Below are positions 33,546-42,338 of a stretch of 46,774 bases of DNA, piece after piece. The notes beneath the pieces are model-generated. The model was not told the origin of the DNA, ran no database searches, and worked only from the letters and a program-made list of their open reading frames with translations. The translations under genes and the position numbers were made by a program. Where the stretch lies: positions 1-46,774 of the forward strand of contig NZ_RAWE01000060.1 in NCBI RefSeq assembly GCF_003611695.1. The letters are read 5' to 3'. Positions within the stretch are counted from its first letter, which is position 1, and each line of letters starts with the position of its first letter. The DNA comes from Corallococcus carmarthensis (GTDB lineage: Bacteria; Myxococcota; Myxococcia; Myxococcales; Myxococcaceae).

Positions 33546-35411
33546 TCAGTCCCGGTAGCCGCGCGCCTGCAGCCGGAACAGGTGCGCGTACCGCCCGTCG
33601 AGCGCCATCAGCTCGTCGTGGCTGCCCAGCTCCTGCACCGTCCCGTTGTGGAGCACGGCGATCTGATCCGCCATGCGCACCGTGGAGAAGCGGTGCGAAA
33701 TCACGATGGCGATGCGGTCCGCGGCCAGCGCCTGGAAGCGCTCGAAGAGGGCGTGCTCGGCCTCCGCGTCGATGCTCGCCGTGGGCTCGTCCAGGATGAG
33801 CACCTCCGCGTCGTCGCGCATGAAGGCGCGCGACACCGCCAGCTTCTGCCACTGGCCGCTGGACAGCTCCTGGCCCTTCTCGAACCAGCCGCCCAGCATC
33901 GTGTCGTACTGGCCCGGCAGCGCCGCGATGACGGAGTTGGCCCCGCCCTGCTCCGCCGCCCGTTCGATGCGCGGCCGGTCCTCCAGCGCGGGCACATGCC
34001 CCAGGCCGATGTTCTCCGACACACTGAACTGGTAGCGCACGAAGTCCTGGAACACCGCCCCGAAGCGGCCGCGCAGGTCGTCCGCGTCCATCCGGGCCGT
34101 GTCCACGCCGCCGTAGAGGATGGTCCCCTCCGTGGGCTCGTACATGCGCAGGAGCAGCTTCACCAGCGTGCTCTTCCCCGCGCCGTTCTCCCCCACCAGC
34201 GCCAGCTTCTGGCCGGGCTTGAGCGTGAGCGACACGTTGCGCAGCGCCCATGCGTCCTTGCCCGCGTAGCGGAAGGACACGTCGCGCAGCTCGATGGCGT
34301 TGTTGCTTCCGCGCGGCGGTGAGCTGGCGGGCAGTGCCCGGGGCGCGCTCGCCACGGTGGGGATGTCCAGGTAGGCGAAGAGGTTGCTCATGAAGAGCGC
34401 GTCCTCGTACATGGAGCCCACGCTGGAGAGGATGCCCTGGAACGCGGCCTGCCCCTGCCGGAACACGGCCAGGTACAGCACCATGTCGCCCACGGAGATG
34501 CCGCCGGCCGCCGCGCGGCTGGCCACGAAGAGGTAGCAGCCGTAGAAGGCCGCCAGCGACAGGAGGCCCAGCCCCAGGCCCCACACCATCCGCTTGCGCG
34601 CGAGCGCCCGGTCCTCCGCGAAGAACTTCTGGAACAGCGTGCGGTAGCGGCCCAGCACCAGCGGCCCCAACCCGAAGAGCTTCACCTCCTTCACGGTGCT
34701 GTCGCGCGTGAGGATCCACTCCAGGTAGTTGAGCTTGCGGCCCTCCGGCGCGCGCCACGAGTACAGCCGGAAGCCCTCCGCCGCCAGGCGCGCCTCCGCG
34801 ATGAACGCGGGGACGGACGCGAGCAGCAGCACCGCCACGCTCCACGGCGACAGCGCCACCAGCAGCACCGCGTAGGTGGACAGGGTGATGACGTTGCGCA
34901 CGATGCTGAACGCCTGCATCACCAGCGACAGCGGGCGGGCGTTGGCCTCGCGCCGCGCGTTCTGCATCTTGTCGTAGGTCTCCGAGTCCTCGAAGTGCTG
35001 CAGCTCCAGCTCCAGCGCCTTCTGGAGGATGCGCTCGTTGAGCAGGTTGCCCAGGTGCGCGCGCAAGAGGTCCTTCGTGAGCGTGAGCCCCCGGTCCACC
35101 ACCGCGGAGGCCACCATCAGCGCGAACTCCGTGGCGACGAGCCCCAGCACGCGCGAGTGCGCCGCGGCATCCCCCTTCGCCGCGGCCACCACCGTGTCCA
35201 CGATGAGCTTGCCCACCCACGCGATGCTCGCCGGCAGCACCGCCGCCACCAGCGTGAGCACGCCCAGCACCACCGCGCTCCGGGGGCTCGCCCGCCAGAA
35301 GAGGCGGAAGGTGCCCGGCAGCTGCTTGAAGAGGACGCCCGCGTTCTTCAGACGGGCCCGGAGCGAAGGCGGTGTCGACGGCGTGGGAGGTGCCAAGGTG
35401 CCGCCCCTCAT
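33546..35411 (-). CDS. ABC exporter (fused membrane and ATPase domains)
   Basis: 621 residues: an N-terminal six-helix ABC transmembrane domain (about 35-340) and an ATPase domain (about 370-610). 'ALVGENGAGKSTLVKLL' is Walker A, 'GQELSSGQWQKLAVSRA' the signature (Ser-Ser-Gly-Gln form), 'AEVLILDEPTASID' Walker B with catalytic Glu, 'IVISHRFSTV' the H-loop. It should work as a homodimer exporting a lipid, peptide or drug; the LSSGQWQ signature is frequent in exporters near peptide and natural-product loci. It is 37 bp downstream of the universal stress gene and probably co-transcribed. Confidence 0.93.
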   Translation of the reverse strand: MRGGTLAPPTPSTPPSLRARLKNAGVLFKQLPGTFRLFWRASPRSAVVLGVLTLVAAVLPASIAWVGKLIVDTVVAAAKGDAAAHSRVLGLVATEFALMVASAVVDRGLTLTKDLLRAHLGNLLNERILQKALELELQHFEDSETYDKMQNARREANARPLSLVMQAFSIVRNVITLSTYAVLLVALSPWSVAVLLLASVPAFIAEARLAAEGFRLYSWRAPEGRKLNYLEWILTRDSTVKEVKLFGLGPLVLGRYRTLFQKFFAEDRALARKRMVWGLGLGLLSLAAFYGCYLFVASRAAAGGISVGDMVLYLAVFRQGQAAFQGILSSVGSMYEDALFMSNLFAYLDIPTVASAPRALPASSPPRGSNNAIELRDVSFRYAGKDAWALRNVSLTLKPGQKLALVGENGAGKSTLVKLLLRMYEPTEGTILYGGVDTARMDADDLRGRFGAVFQDFVRYQFSVSENIGLGHVPALEDRPRIERAAEQGGANSVIAALPGQYDTMLGGWFEKGQELSSGQWQKLAVSRAFMRDDAEVLILDEPTASIDAEAEHALFERFQALAADRIAIVISHRFSTVRMADQIAVLHNGTVQELGSHDELMALDGRYAHLFRLQARGYRD

Positions 35412-35448
35412 AACGCCCCGGCGCCCGCCGCGCTGGACTTCCCTGCTT

Positions 35449-36417
35449 TCAGGAAGCCGGGACGCCGTCGCCGTCTGGCAGGGCGGCGGGCGGGGCGACG
35501 TGCCGGGAAATCAGCACGTCGCAGTGCGAGTGCCGCAGCACGCCCTCGGTCAGCTCGGACGGTGGATTCGCGGAGGACATGCCCAGCGTCAGCAGGTCCG
35601 ACTCACGCTCCAGGGCCTCCGCGAGGATGCACTCGCGAGGGTGCCCGAAGCGCAGGCGGCTCTCCAACACGCGGCCCGTCTCCCGGTACGGCGCCAGGAA
35701 GCGCCCGAGCGCCTTGCGCGCCGCGTCCTCGCGCTCCTGCCGCAGCCGCAGCTGCTGCGCCATGGGGGCGTCCTGGCGGCGCAGGGCCGCCTCCTCCTCG
35801 CCCAGGTCCACCACGTGCAGCACCTCGATGGGGGTCGAGGCCGGACACAGGCGCATCGTCAGCTCCAGCGCACGGCGGGACTCGCGCGAGAAGTTCACCG
35901 CGACGAGGGGCCGGTGGTAGACGCGGCCCGGGTGCGGCACCACCACCAGCACGGACGCGTCCACCTCCCGCACCAGCCGCATCACCATGGAGCTCTCAGG
36001 CAGCGGCGTCACCGGATAGGCCGGTTGGGGCCGGCCCACGACCAGCACCTCCACGCCCTGGTCCTTCGCCAGCTCCGCCGCCACGTGCGGCGCGTCACCG
36101 GTGCGCAGCTCCTCGCGCACGTCCACGTCCGGACGCTGGCGCAGGCGCTTCGCGGCGGACGTCACCGACCGGCGCAGGCACCGCTCACCCGCCACCGTCC
36201 CGTCCGGCCCGTCGTGGCCGTCCAGCGATGGGCTGACATGCAGGACGCTGAAGGCCGCGCCGTGCGCGAGCGGAAGCCGCAGCGCGCGGGCCAGCGCGAA
36301 CTCGGACTGCAGGGAGAAGTCCAACCCCACCGCCACCCGACGCAGTCCCCGCTGGGCACGGAAGACCCCGTCGGGAAGCAGGGGCAGGCTCTTTCTGGAA
36401 GACACGATCGGTCTCAT
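35449..36417 (-). CDS. Tandem universal stress (UspA-like) protein
   Basis: 322 residues, two Usp domains. Domain 1 (about 25-160) begins 'RRVAVGLDFSLQSEFALARA' and ends 'VDASVLVVVPH'. Domain 2 (about 167-305) has 'RPLVAVNFSRESRRALELTM', 'IEVLHVVD' and 'LRHSHCDVLISR'. The G-2x-G-9x-GS/T ATP-binding loop is not intact in either domain, so it may not bind ATP. Such proteins respond to starvation, oxygen or membrane stress. Usp followed closely by an exporter suggests a stress-linked export unit. The promoter is in the 516-bp space upstream. Confidence 0.9.
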   Translation of the reverse strand: MRPIVSSRKSLPLLPDGVFRAQRGLRRVAVGLDFSLQSEFALARALRLPLAHGAAFSVLHVSPSLDGHDGPDGTVAGERCLRRSVTSAAKRLRQRPDVDVREELRTGDAPHVAAELAKDQGVEVLVVGRPQPAYPVTPLPESSMVMRLVREVDASVLVVVPHPGRVYHRPLVAVNFSRESRRALELTMRLCPASTPIEVLHVVDLGEEEAALRRQDAPMAQQLRLRQEREDAARKALGRFLAPYRETGRVLESRLRFGHPRECILAEALERESDLLTLGMSSANPPSELTEGVLRHSHCDVLISRHVAPPAALPDGDGVPAS

Positions 36418-36933
36418 CTCGACTCCCTTCCTTCCACCTCACCGCTTTGGACGCACCGTGCGGCTCTCCAGGGCGTGGCGGCACGGCGGCTCACGCAACC
36501 CGGGCTTGAGACATCCCACGCACGGCATCACGGGCTTGCCGCCTCACGCGGGCCCTCATTGACATACATTCAGCCCGGTCGGTGGATGTGCCACTCGTCC
36601 TGCGGGGACGCCTCGTCCGCAGCCAGGCAGCGGAGCACGCGAGCGGTGTGGCCCGGCAGGACGCCGCGACCAGGGCATGCGAGCAGGCTGCCCATCCTCC
36701 GGCCGACGCCCTCACGCTGTAACGTTTTCAGGGCGCCGCACCGCTTCGTTCAACGACTCCGGGGCAGGCGGGCGTTCAGGGTCGTCGTTCCAAGGATTTG
36801 AGACGTTCAGCGCTGGACCTTGGGGAACGGGAGCGCTTTTCGAGGCTCGGCCAGCCCTTTGCAAAGACCTCTGCACGGCCCCTCACAGGGCCATGGGCGG
36901 CGGGTCGGACGGCAGGAAGCAAGGGAGCGGGAC
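36418..36933. other. 516-bp intergenic region
   Basis: No supported gene up to the small ORF at 36934. Open frames at 36491-36715 (-) and 36677-37030 (+) lack domains, RBS and codon bias. It must hold the usp promoter and that of the 53-residue ORF; a less GC-rich patch lies near 36715-36740 (GTAACGTTTTCA). Confidence 0.5.
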
Positions 36934-37095
36934 ATGCGCGGGGTCATCACCGGACGTGAGGTGGTTGCCAACCTGGGACTCATCTACCGGGAGTTCGGAA
37001 CAGCCTGTGTGTTGCGCTGCCTGTGGGTGATGGTCAGCGGCAAGTCCACCACCTTCCTCGAAGTGGCGTGTCCCTGCGAAAAGATGCGGCAGTGA
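36934..37095 (+). CDS. Probable 53-residue protein
   Basis: 53 residues from ATG 36934 with GGGAGCGGG as a Shine-Dalgarno. The sequence includes 'VVANLGLIYREFG', 'ACVLRCLWVMVSG' and 'TTFLEVACPCEKM', with a hydrophobic middle that could form a short membrane or amphipathic helix, and four cysteines. It ends just before a strong hairpin, as expected of a real transcription unit. No family is recognised. It is too short to judge by codon bias alone. Confidence 0.5.
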   Translation: MRGVITGREVVANLGLIYREFGTACVLRCLWVMVSGKSTTFLEVACPCEKMRQ

Positions 37096-37116
37096 GCACG
37101 CGCCGCTGAAGACAGC

Positions 37117-37151
37117 TCGGGCCGCGGGAAGCAGAGGCTTCCGCGGCCCGA
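37117..37151. terminator. Bidirectional terminator hairpin
   Basis: 15-bp stem with a single bulged G (TCGGGCCGCGG(G)AAGC / GCTTCCGCGGCCCGA) and a 4-nt loop, between the 53-residue ORF (+) and csbD-like gene (-). Confidence 0.8.
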
Positions 37152-37176
37152 ACGGTTTCAAGGCGATGCGGTGCCG

Positions 37177-37383
37177 CTAGCGCTGAGAGGGATCGTCGCC
37201 GCGACGCACTTCCTCGCGCTCTTCCTTCTTGTCCTTGATGGCGTGCTTCACGTCCTCGATCACGCCCTTGACCTTGCCCTTGAGCGTGTCCGCCTTGCCT
37301 TCGGCTTCCAGCGAACGGTCGCCCGTCGCAACGCCCACGGTTTCCTTCACCTTCCCCTTGGCCTTGTCAGTCCACTCGCCCAT
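37177..37383 (-). CDS. CsbD-family stress protein
   Basis: 68 residues from ATG 37383 with RBS AGGAGG just upstream. 'GEWTDKAKGKVKETVGVATG', then 'LEAEGKADTLKGKVKGVIED' are the CsbD signature, followed by a Lys/Glu-rich tail. CsbD proteins are small, cytoplasmic, and induced by general stress; their biochemical role is unknown. It is probably monocistronic. Confidence 0.93.
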   Translation of the reverse strand: MGEWTDKAKGKVKETVGVATGDRSLEAEGKADTLKGKVKGVIEDVKHAIKDKKEEREEVRRGDDPSQR

Positions 37384-37691
37384 GGCGTCCTCCTGACGTC
37401 GATGTGAATCGTTGTGGAGGACAACGTGCGCACGTCGCAGGCGCGCGGCAGGCGGCGGTGGCCCGTCCGCACGGCCGCTCTGCTTGGGCCGGGGCTGATC
37501 ATGACAGCCTGGAATGTCATGCAATGGACATTCGGCGGCGCGCGCGGAAACGACACGCGCCCTGCCCGCCCTACCCGCTGCGTCCCCGTTATCCACGGAG
37601 ACCCGGGAGTCTTCGTCACAAGACGCAGACGTTGCATTGACGCATCCCCACTTCCCCCTCAGGCTTGAGCAATCCCCCGGATCCGTCTCCG
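37384..37691. other. 308-bp divergent region csbD / chemoreceptor
   Basis: No gene is supported. It contains the inverted repeat CATGACA-N8-TGTCATG (37500-37521) and must carry both promoters. A short open frame near 37514-37680 lacks features. Confidence 0.5.
37500..37521. promoter_or_regulatory. Palindromic operator candidate
   Basis: Perfect 7-bp arms CATGACA (37500-37506) and TGTCATG (37515-37521) with an 8-bp spacer, in the middle of a divergent promoter region. Chance occurrence is possible. Confidence 0.35.
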
Positions 37692-39476
37692 ATGAACCAG
37701 CCTTCGCCCCACTCGACCCAGGCGCTGCTCTTCAAGCTGCTCTTGCTGCGCACCCTGGTCGTCACGGTGGCGGTGGCGCCGGCCATCTACGTCGACATGC
37801 AGCTGTTGGACGTGGACGCGAGCAGCGCGGGGTTCGTGCTGGGCGTCGTCACGCCCATCGTCATTGGCGGGCTGGCGCTGGTGGTGCCCATTGGCGCGGT
37901 GGGGGCGCTGCTGCGGTACGCGCTGGAGGCGAAGGCGAGCCCCGCGGAGCGGCTCGGGCGGCTGTTGCGGTTGCCGGGCGTGCTCACGTTCGTGGAGGCG
38001 CAGTCGGGCTGGTTCCTGGGCGGCATCTTCTTCAACGGCGCCATTGGTCTGGCGCTGGACCGGCCGCCGCGCGTCATCCTGGTGGGCGTGGCGGTGGCGA
38101 TGAGCGCGGGCCTCTTCAGCGCGCCCATCATGTACATGCTCTACGAGAAGGCGCTGGCCGCGGTGACGCTGGAGGCGTTCCGCCGGGCGCCGCACGAGCG
38201 CCCCGCCGGAGAGGGCCTGTTCCTGCCCCGGCAGAGCTGGTTCCTGCCGGCCATCGTCGTCTCCGCGCTGCTCATCACGTGCATCACGAGCATCGCCACG
38301 TTGCAGCTGCGCCTGGAGAAGAACCTGTCGTCGCTGGCGGACGACCTGGAGCTGTCGGGCGAGTACCGGGGCGCGGCGCGGGTGCGCTCGCGCATCCAGC
38401 CCTTGCAGCGAGACCTGACGCTGCCGGTGGCGTTCCTGGGCGGGTTCGCAGCGCTGGGGGCCATCTTCACGGCGGCGTGGGCGGCGCGCCGGTTGGCGCA
38501 GGGCGCGAAGGCGGTGGGAGCGTCGCTGGACGCGCTGGTGGAGGGCCGCGCGGCGCCGCCGCAGTGGGTGTCCACGGACGAGCTGGGTGATTTGTCCGCG
38601 CGCACGTGGCTGCTCTACGAGCAGTTGCAGGAGTTGCCCCGGGCGCTGAGCTCGTCGGCGGGGCACCTGGCGCAGGCGGGCAACCGGCTGACGGAGGCGA
38701 GCGACCAGCAGAACCGCACGCTGTCGCGGCAGGCGTCCGCCATCCACCAGGCGCGTACGACGGCGCAGGAAATCCAGCAGATGTCGAAGCTGGCGGCGAG
38801 CCGCGCGGGGAGCGTCCTGCAGGTGGCGGAGCGCGCCGCGGCGATGGGCAGGCTGGGCGAGGAGTCGCTGGCGGGCACGGAGCAGGGGCTCGCGGACATC
38901 CGGGGCCTGACGCACGGCTTGAACCAGCAGGTGGTGGACCTGGGCACGCGCGCCCGCGAGGTGGGCCGGGTGTCGGAGGTGGTGAAGTCGCTGGCGGATC
39001 AGTCGCACATGCTGGCCATCAACGCGGCCATCGAGGCGAGCCGCGCGGGCGAGCAGGGCCGGGGCTTCGCGGTGGTGGCGCGGCAGATGCGCGAGCTGGC
39101 GGACCAGTCCATCAAGGCGACGGGGCAGGTGCGCGGGCTGCTGGAGGGCATGGAGGCCGCCACGGGTGATGCGGTGGTCACCGCGGACAAGAGCTCGCAG
39201 GGCGTGGCGGCGGCGCTGGTGCCGCTGCGCAAGAGCGGCGAGCGGCTGCGCGAGTTGATCAAGCTGACGCACGAGTCCGCGTCGGCGGTGCGGCAGATCG
39301 CCGAAGCCGTGGCGCAGCAGCACGCGGGCGTGGATCAGCTGTTCGGCGCGGTGAGCGAGATGGACGAGCTGATGGCCGCGACGCTGCGGCAGTTGGGCAC
39401 CACGCAGGAAGCGGCGACCGCGGTGGCCCAGGCGACGGGGCAGGTGTCGGAGCTGGCGGAACGGTACGTGTCGTAG
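37692..39476 (+). CDS. Methyl-accepting chemotaxis protein with six-TM sensor
   Basis: 594 residues from ATG 37692 (a TTG at 37665 is also in frame). Six hydrophobic segments lie in the first 270 residues, among them 'VVTPIVIGGLALVVPIGAVG' and 'VILVGVAVAMSAGLFSAPIM', instead of the usual two helices and periplasmic domain. There is a weak HAMP-like linker after TM6 ('RRLAQGAKAVGASLDALVEG'). The signalling hairpin ends in '[20 protein letters not shown]' (near 445), the conserved CheA/CheW contact. It is an orphan receptor, with no che genes adjacent, and may sense within the membrane or feed one of the genome's che systems. Confidence 0.9.
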   Translation: MNQPSPHSTQALLFKLLLLRTLVVTVAVAPAIYVDMQLLDVDASSAGFVLGVVTPIVIGGLALVVPIGAVGALLRYALEAKASPAERLGRLLRLPGVLTFVEAQSGWFLGGIFFNGAIGLALDRPPRVILVGVAVAMSAGLFSAPIMYMLYEKALAAVTLEAFRRAPHERPAGEGLFLPRQSWFLPAIVVSALLITCITSIATLQLRLEKNLSSLADDLELSGEYRGAARVRSRIQPLQRDLTLPVAFLGGFAALGAIFTAAWAARRLAQGAKAVGASLDALVEGRAAPPQWVSTDELGDLSARTWLLYEQLQELPRALSSSAGHLAQAGNRLTEASDQQNRTLSRQASAIHQARTTAQEIQQMSKLAASRAGSVLQVAERAAAMGRLGEESLAGTEQGLADIRGLTHGLNQQVVDLGTRAREVGRVSEVVKSLADQSHMLAINAAIEASRAGEQGRGFAVVARQMRELADQSIKATGQVRGLLEGMEAATGDAVVTADKSSQGVAAALVPLRKSGERLRELIKLTHESASAVRQIAEAVAQQHAGVDQLFGAVSEMDELMAATLRQLGTTQEAATAVAQATGQVSELAERYVS

Positions 39477-39671
39477 CGGTACGTCTGTCATTGACGGGGT
39501 CTGTGCTTGCACCGCGCCCCTGTCTGCCGTTAGCCTCCCCACCGGTCGAAAAACGGCGGACCGGTTCGGTGAGCCCCGGTCACTTCCATGGTGGAAGCAC
39601 TTGTCCGTCTCCTTCGGGATTCAGGACCCCCGGCCCTTCGAAGGCACACGTGTGTCTTCGCGAGGCCCACC

Positions 39672-40040
39672 ATGAAGCTGAACCATCTTGATCTGCAGGT
39701 CCCCGACGTCCAGGCCACCGCCCGCTTCTTCACGCGCTACTTCGGCTTCACGTCGCACGCGAAGAACCATGACTCGCCCGCCATCGCCATCCTCGGCGGG
39801 ACGGATGGCTTCGTGCTCGTCATCCAGCGCCGCAAGCGCGACTCCGACGTCTTCCCCGAGGACTTCCACGTCGGCTTCCTCCAGGACTCCGAAGCCCCCG
39901 TGCTCGCCTTCCATGAGCGCGTGAAGGCCGACGGCCTGGAGGTGTCCGACGTCATCCGCAACAACCGGGGCACCCTCGTCTACTGCCGTGCCCCGGGCGG
40001 CATCCTCGTGGAGGTGAGCTGCCGCCCCGGCGCTGTCTGA
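39672..40040 (+). CDS. VOC-superfamily (glyoxalase-like) protein
   Basis: 122 residues from ATG 39672. 'MKLNHLDLQVPDVQATARFF' opens the betaalphabetabetabeta module; 'HVGFLQD' and 'GGILVEVSC' supply further metal-ligand-like positions (His5, His58-region, Glu at the end). It is a single VOC domain pair, the size of lactoylglutathione-lyase-like or fosfomycin/bleomycin-resistance-type proteins. The substrate is unknown. It converges on the phytoene desaturase with 10 bp between stops. Confidence 0.88.
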   Translation: MKLNHLDLQVPDVQATARFFTRYFGFTSHAKNHDSPAIAILGGTDGFVLVIQRRKRDSDVFPEDFHVGFLQDSEAPVLAFHERVKADGLEVSDVIRNNRGTLVYCRAPGGILVEVSCRPGAV

Positions 40041-40050
40041 CGCGCGTCCC

Positions 40051-41640
40051 TCAGCCGCTCCGGGCCATTCGCGGCCGGGGCGGCGCCTGTTCTGCGTCGT
40101 CCTCCATGGGCGGCACGTACGGCCAGCCCTTCAGCGGACCCTTGCCCGCCTCGCGCGTGAGGTAGTCCGCCGCGATGTTCGCACTCTCCATGATGGTCAA
40201 GAGCCCGCTGCCCGGGTGCGTCCCACCGCCCACGAAGTACAGCCCCTCCACCTGCGCGTTCTTCACTCGCGGCCTCAGGGGGCCCAACTGAAGCCAGGTG
40301 TGCGACAGGTTGAACACCGCGCCCCGGAACACGTTGAAGTCGTCCCGCCACGTCTCCGCCGTGAAGTAGCGCTCCGCCTTCACGTGCTCGCGCAGCCCCT
40401 TGATGCCCACCTTCTCCAGCATCTTCGGGATGCGCTCGCGCAGCGTGGCCTCCGTCTTCGCCCAGTCCACCGGACGCGCCGTGTTGGGCGTGGGCACCAG
40501 CACGTACAGCGTGGAGTGCCCCTTCGGCGCACCCGAGCCGTCCGTCACGCCGGGGTTGCACACGTAGAAGGGCGGGTCGTCCACGTCCACCGAGCGGTCC
40601 TCCAGCGCGTCCCGGTCCGTGCGCCGGGCGCTCTCCGACAGGTAGATGAGGTGGTGCGGCAGGTCCGCGTACGTCGTGTCCAGGCCGTAGTACGCCATGA
40701 ACGTGCTGCACGAATACTTCGCCCGCTCCAGCGCCGCGTCCGTCAGCCGGCTGCCCTCGCGCACCTCCGGCGCCAGCAGCTTCTGCGCCGCGTACGCGAG
40801 GTCCGCGTTCACCACCACCGCGTCCGCGTCCAACACCTCGCCGTTCGCGAGCTTCACGCCCACCGCGCGCCCGGCCTCCGTGCGCACGCGCTCCACCGCC
40901 GTGCCCATGCGGAACGTCGCGCCCAGGTCCTCGGCGCACTTCTTCATCCCGCGCGCCAGCTCCCGGAAGCCTCCCTGCACGTGCCACACGCCGAAGTTCA
41001 GCTCGATGAACGGAATCACGCTGAACACCGATGAGCATGTCGTCGGGTGCAGCCCCAGGTACTTCGACGGGTACGCCAGCGCGTACGTCATCCGGTCGTC
41101 GTGGAAGAACGAATCCAGCTGCTTGTAGAGCGTCTGCCACGGCTTGAAGCGCAGCGTGGGCGCCAGGCGCCAGGGCGCGTAGTAGTCCAGGCTGCCCGCG
41201 TTGGTGCAGATGAACTTCTCGTACGCGAGCGCGTACTTCTTCCGCCCATCCTCCATCCACTCCTGCATCGCCCGGCCCTTGCCCGCGCCGAACTTCTCCA
41301 GGTCCTGGCCCATCCGCTCCAGGTCGCGCCGCGTGTCCAGGTGCGTGCCGTCCCAGAAGTGCACGCGCGTGTTCGGGTCCACCGGTACCAGCGTCACGTA
41401 GTCCCGCAGCTGCTTCCCCGCGCGCCAGAAGATCTGCTTCAGGATGCCGGGCAGCTGGAGGATGGACGGGCCCGTGTCCACCGCGTACTCGCCGTCCTGT
41501 CCCAGCGTGAGCCCCTTCATCCGCCCGCCGGGCACCGCGTCCTTCTCCACCACGGTGACCCGGAAGCCCTGCCCCGCGAGGTTGATGGCGGCCGTCAGGC
41601 CTCCCGGGCCCGCGCCCACGACGATGACGTGCTGAACCAT
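40051..41640 (-). CDS. Phytoene desaturase (CrtI-type)
   Basis: 529 residues from ATG 41640 (ATG 41664 is possible; the frame stays open to 41880). 'HVIVVGAGPGGLTAAINLAG' is the FAD-binding motif, 'EKDAVPGGRMKG' the next block, and 'GLYFVGGGTHPGSGLLTIME' the C-terminal CrtI signature. The enzyme introduces double bonds into phytoene or a later carotene at the inner membrane. No crtE/B cluster is adjacent. M. xanthus has an unlinked phytoene dehydrogenase gene, carC, and this may be its counterpart (inference from family knowledge). It is divergent from cheW. Confidence 0.92.
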   Translation of the reverse strand: MVQHVIVVGAGPGGLTAAINLAGQGFRVTVVEKDAVPGGRMKGLTLGQDGEYAVDTGPSILQLPGILKQIFWRAGKQLRDYVTLVPVDPNTRVHFWDGTHLDTRRDLERMGQDLEKFGAGKGRAMQEWMEDGRKKYALAYEKFICTNAGSLDYYAPWRLAPTLRFKPWQTLYKQLDSFFHDDRMTYALAYPSKYLGLHPTTCSSVFSVIPFIELNFGVWHVQGGFRELARGMKKCAEDLGATFRMGTAVERVRTEAGRAVGVKLANGEVLDADAVVVNADLAYAAQKLLAPEVREGSRLTDAALERAKYSCSTFMAYYGLDTTYADLPHHLIYLSESARRTDRDALEDRSVDVDDPPFYVCNPGVTDGSGAPKGHSTLYVLVPTPNTARPVDWAKTEATLRERIPKMLEKVGIKGLREHVKAERYFTAETWRDDFNVFRGAVFNLSHTWLQLGPLRPRVKNAQVEGLYFVGGGTHPGSGLLTIMESANIAADYLTREAGKGPLKGWPYVPPMEDDAEQAPPRPRMARSG

Positions 41641-41852
41641 GTGCCTCACGATGCCCGGCCCCATGCCGGCTGGCGACTGTCCCTTGAGGACGGCCCGGGC
41701 GAAAAAGCGTTTCCTACCGGGACTCCTGGCGTTCCGCCGAGCGTTGGCTCCTGGTGGGAGCGCTCCATTCGCCATGGATCGTTTCCTGGAAGACGGGTCC
41801 ACATCCTGAATCCCCAGGGTGTCTTGCCTCCTGTAGCCTGCGACGCGCATCC

Positions 41853-42338
41853 ATGAATCCCCCCTCGGAGGCCCACCCACAGGAAGTCCTGCTGTTCACC
41901 CTGGAGCGGCAGCGCTATGGCCTGCCCGTGGAGGACGTGCGCGAGCTGGTACGCGCCGCGCGCCTCACGCCCCTGCCCCAGGCACCTGACGTGGTGGAGG
42001 GCCTGCTCAACCTGCGCGGCGAGCTCCTGCCCGTGCTGGACCTGCGCCGCCGCTTCCGCCACCCCGCTCGCGCCATGTCCCCCATGGACCACTTCATCGT
42101 CGCCTCCGCCGGTGGCCGGCGGGTGGGGCTGCGCGTGGACCGGGCCGAAGGGCTGCACGTCGTCACCCCCGGGGAGTGGGACCCGTCACCCCGGGAGCTG
42201 CCGGGCGTGGGATACGTGGCCGGAGCCGCGAAGCTTCCGGACGGGCTGGTGCTCGTGCACGACCTGCGCTCCTTCCTCTCCGAAGCGGAAGCCCTGCAAC
42301 TCGACACCGCGCTCGGAGCCCTTCCGGAGCCTGCTTGA
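41853..42338 (+). CDS. cheW: CheW-like adaptor (first of two)
   Basis: 161 residues from ATG 41853. One CheW domain: 'LLFTLERQRYGLPVEDVREL', 'LPQAPDVVEGLLNLRGELLPVLDLRRRF' (the CheW hallmark; seen in part here), 'GLRVDRAEG'. It links receptors to CheA. First gene of the operon; its stop overlaps the start of cheR. By order it corresponds to WspB of Wsp systems. There is no RBS of note. Confidence 0.92.
   Translation: MNPPSEAHPQEVLLFTLERQRYGLPVEDVRELVRAARLTPLPQAPDVVEGLLNLRGELLPVLDLRRRFRHPARAMSPMDHFIVASAGGRRVGLRVDRAEGLHVVTPGEWDPSPRELPGVGYVAGAAKLPDGLVLVHDLRSFLSEAEALQLDTALGALPEPA

Noticed and set aside
36491-36715. 74-codon minus-strand open frame in the 516-bp space
   Set aside because: Arg/Ala/Cys-rich without domain or RBS; probably a GC artefact.
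40051-41880. Longer N-terminus of the phytoene desaturase (up to 41880)
   Set aside because: The FAD motif of CrtI normally starts within ten residues of the N-terminus, as with ATG 41640; the extension looks non-coding.
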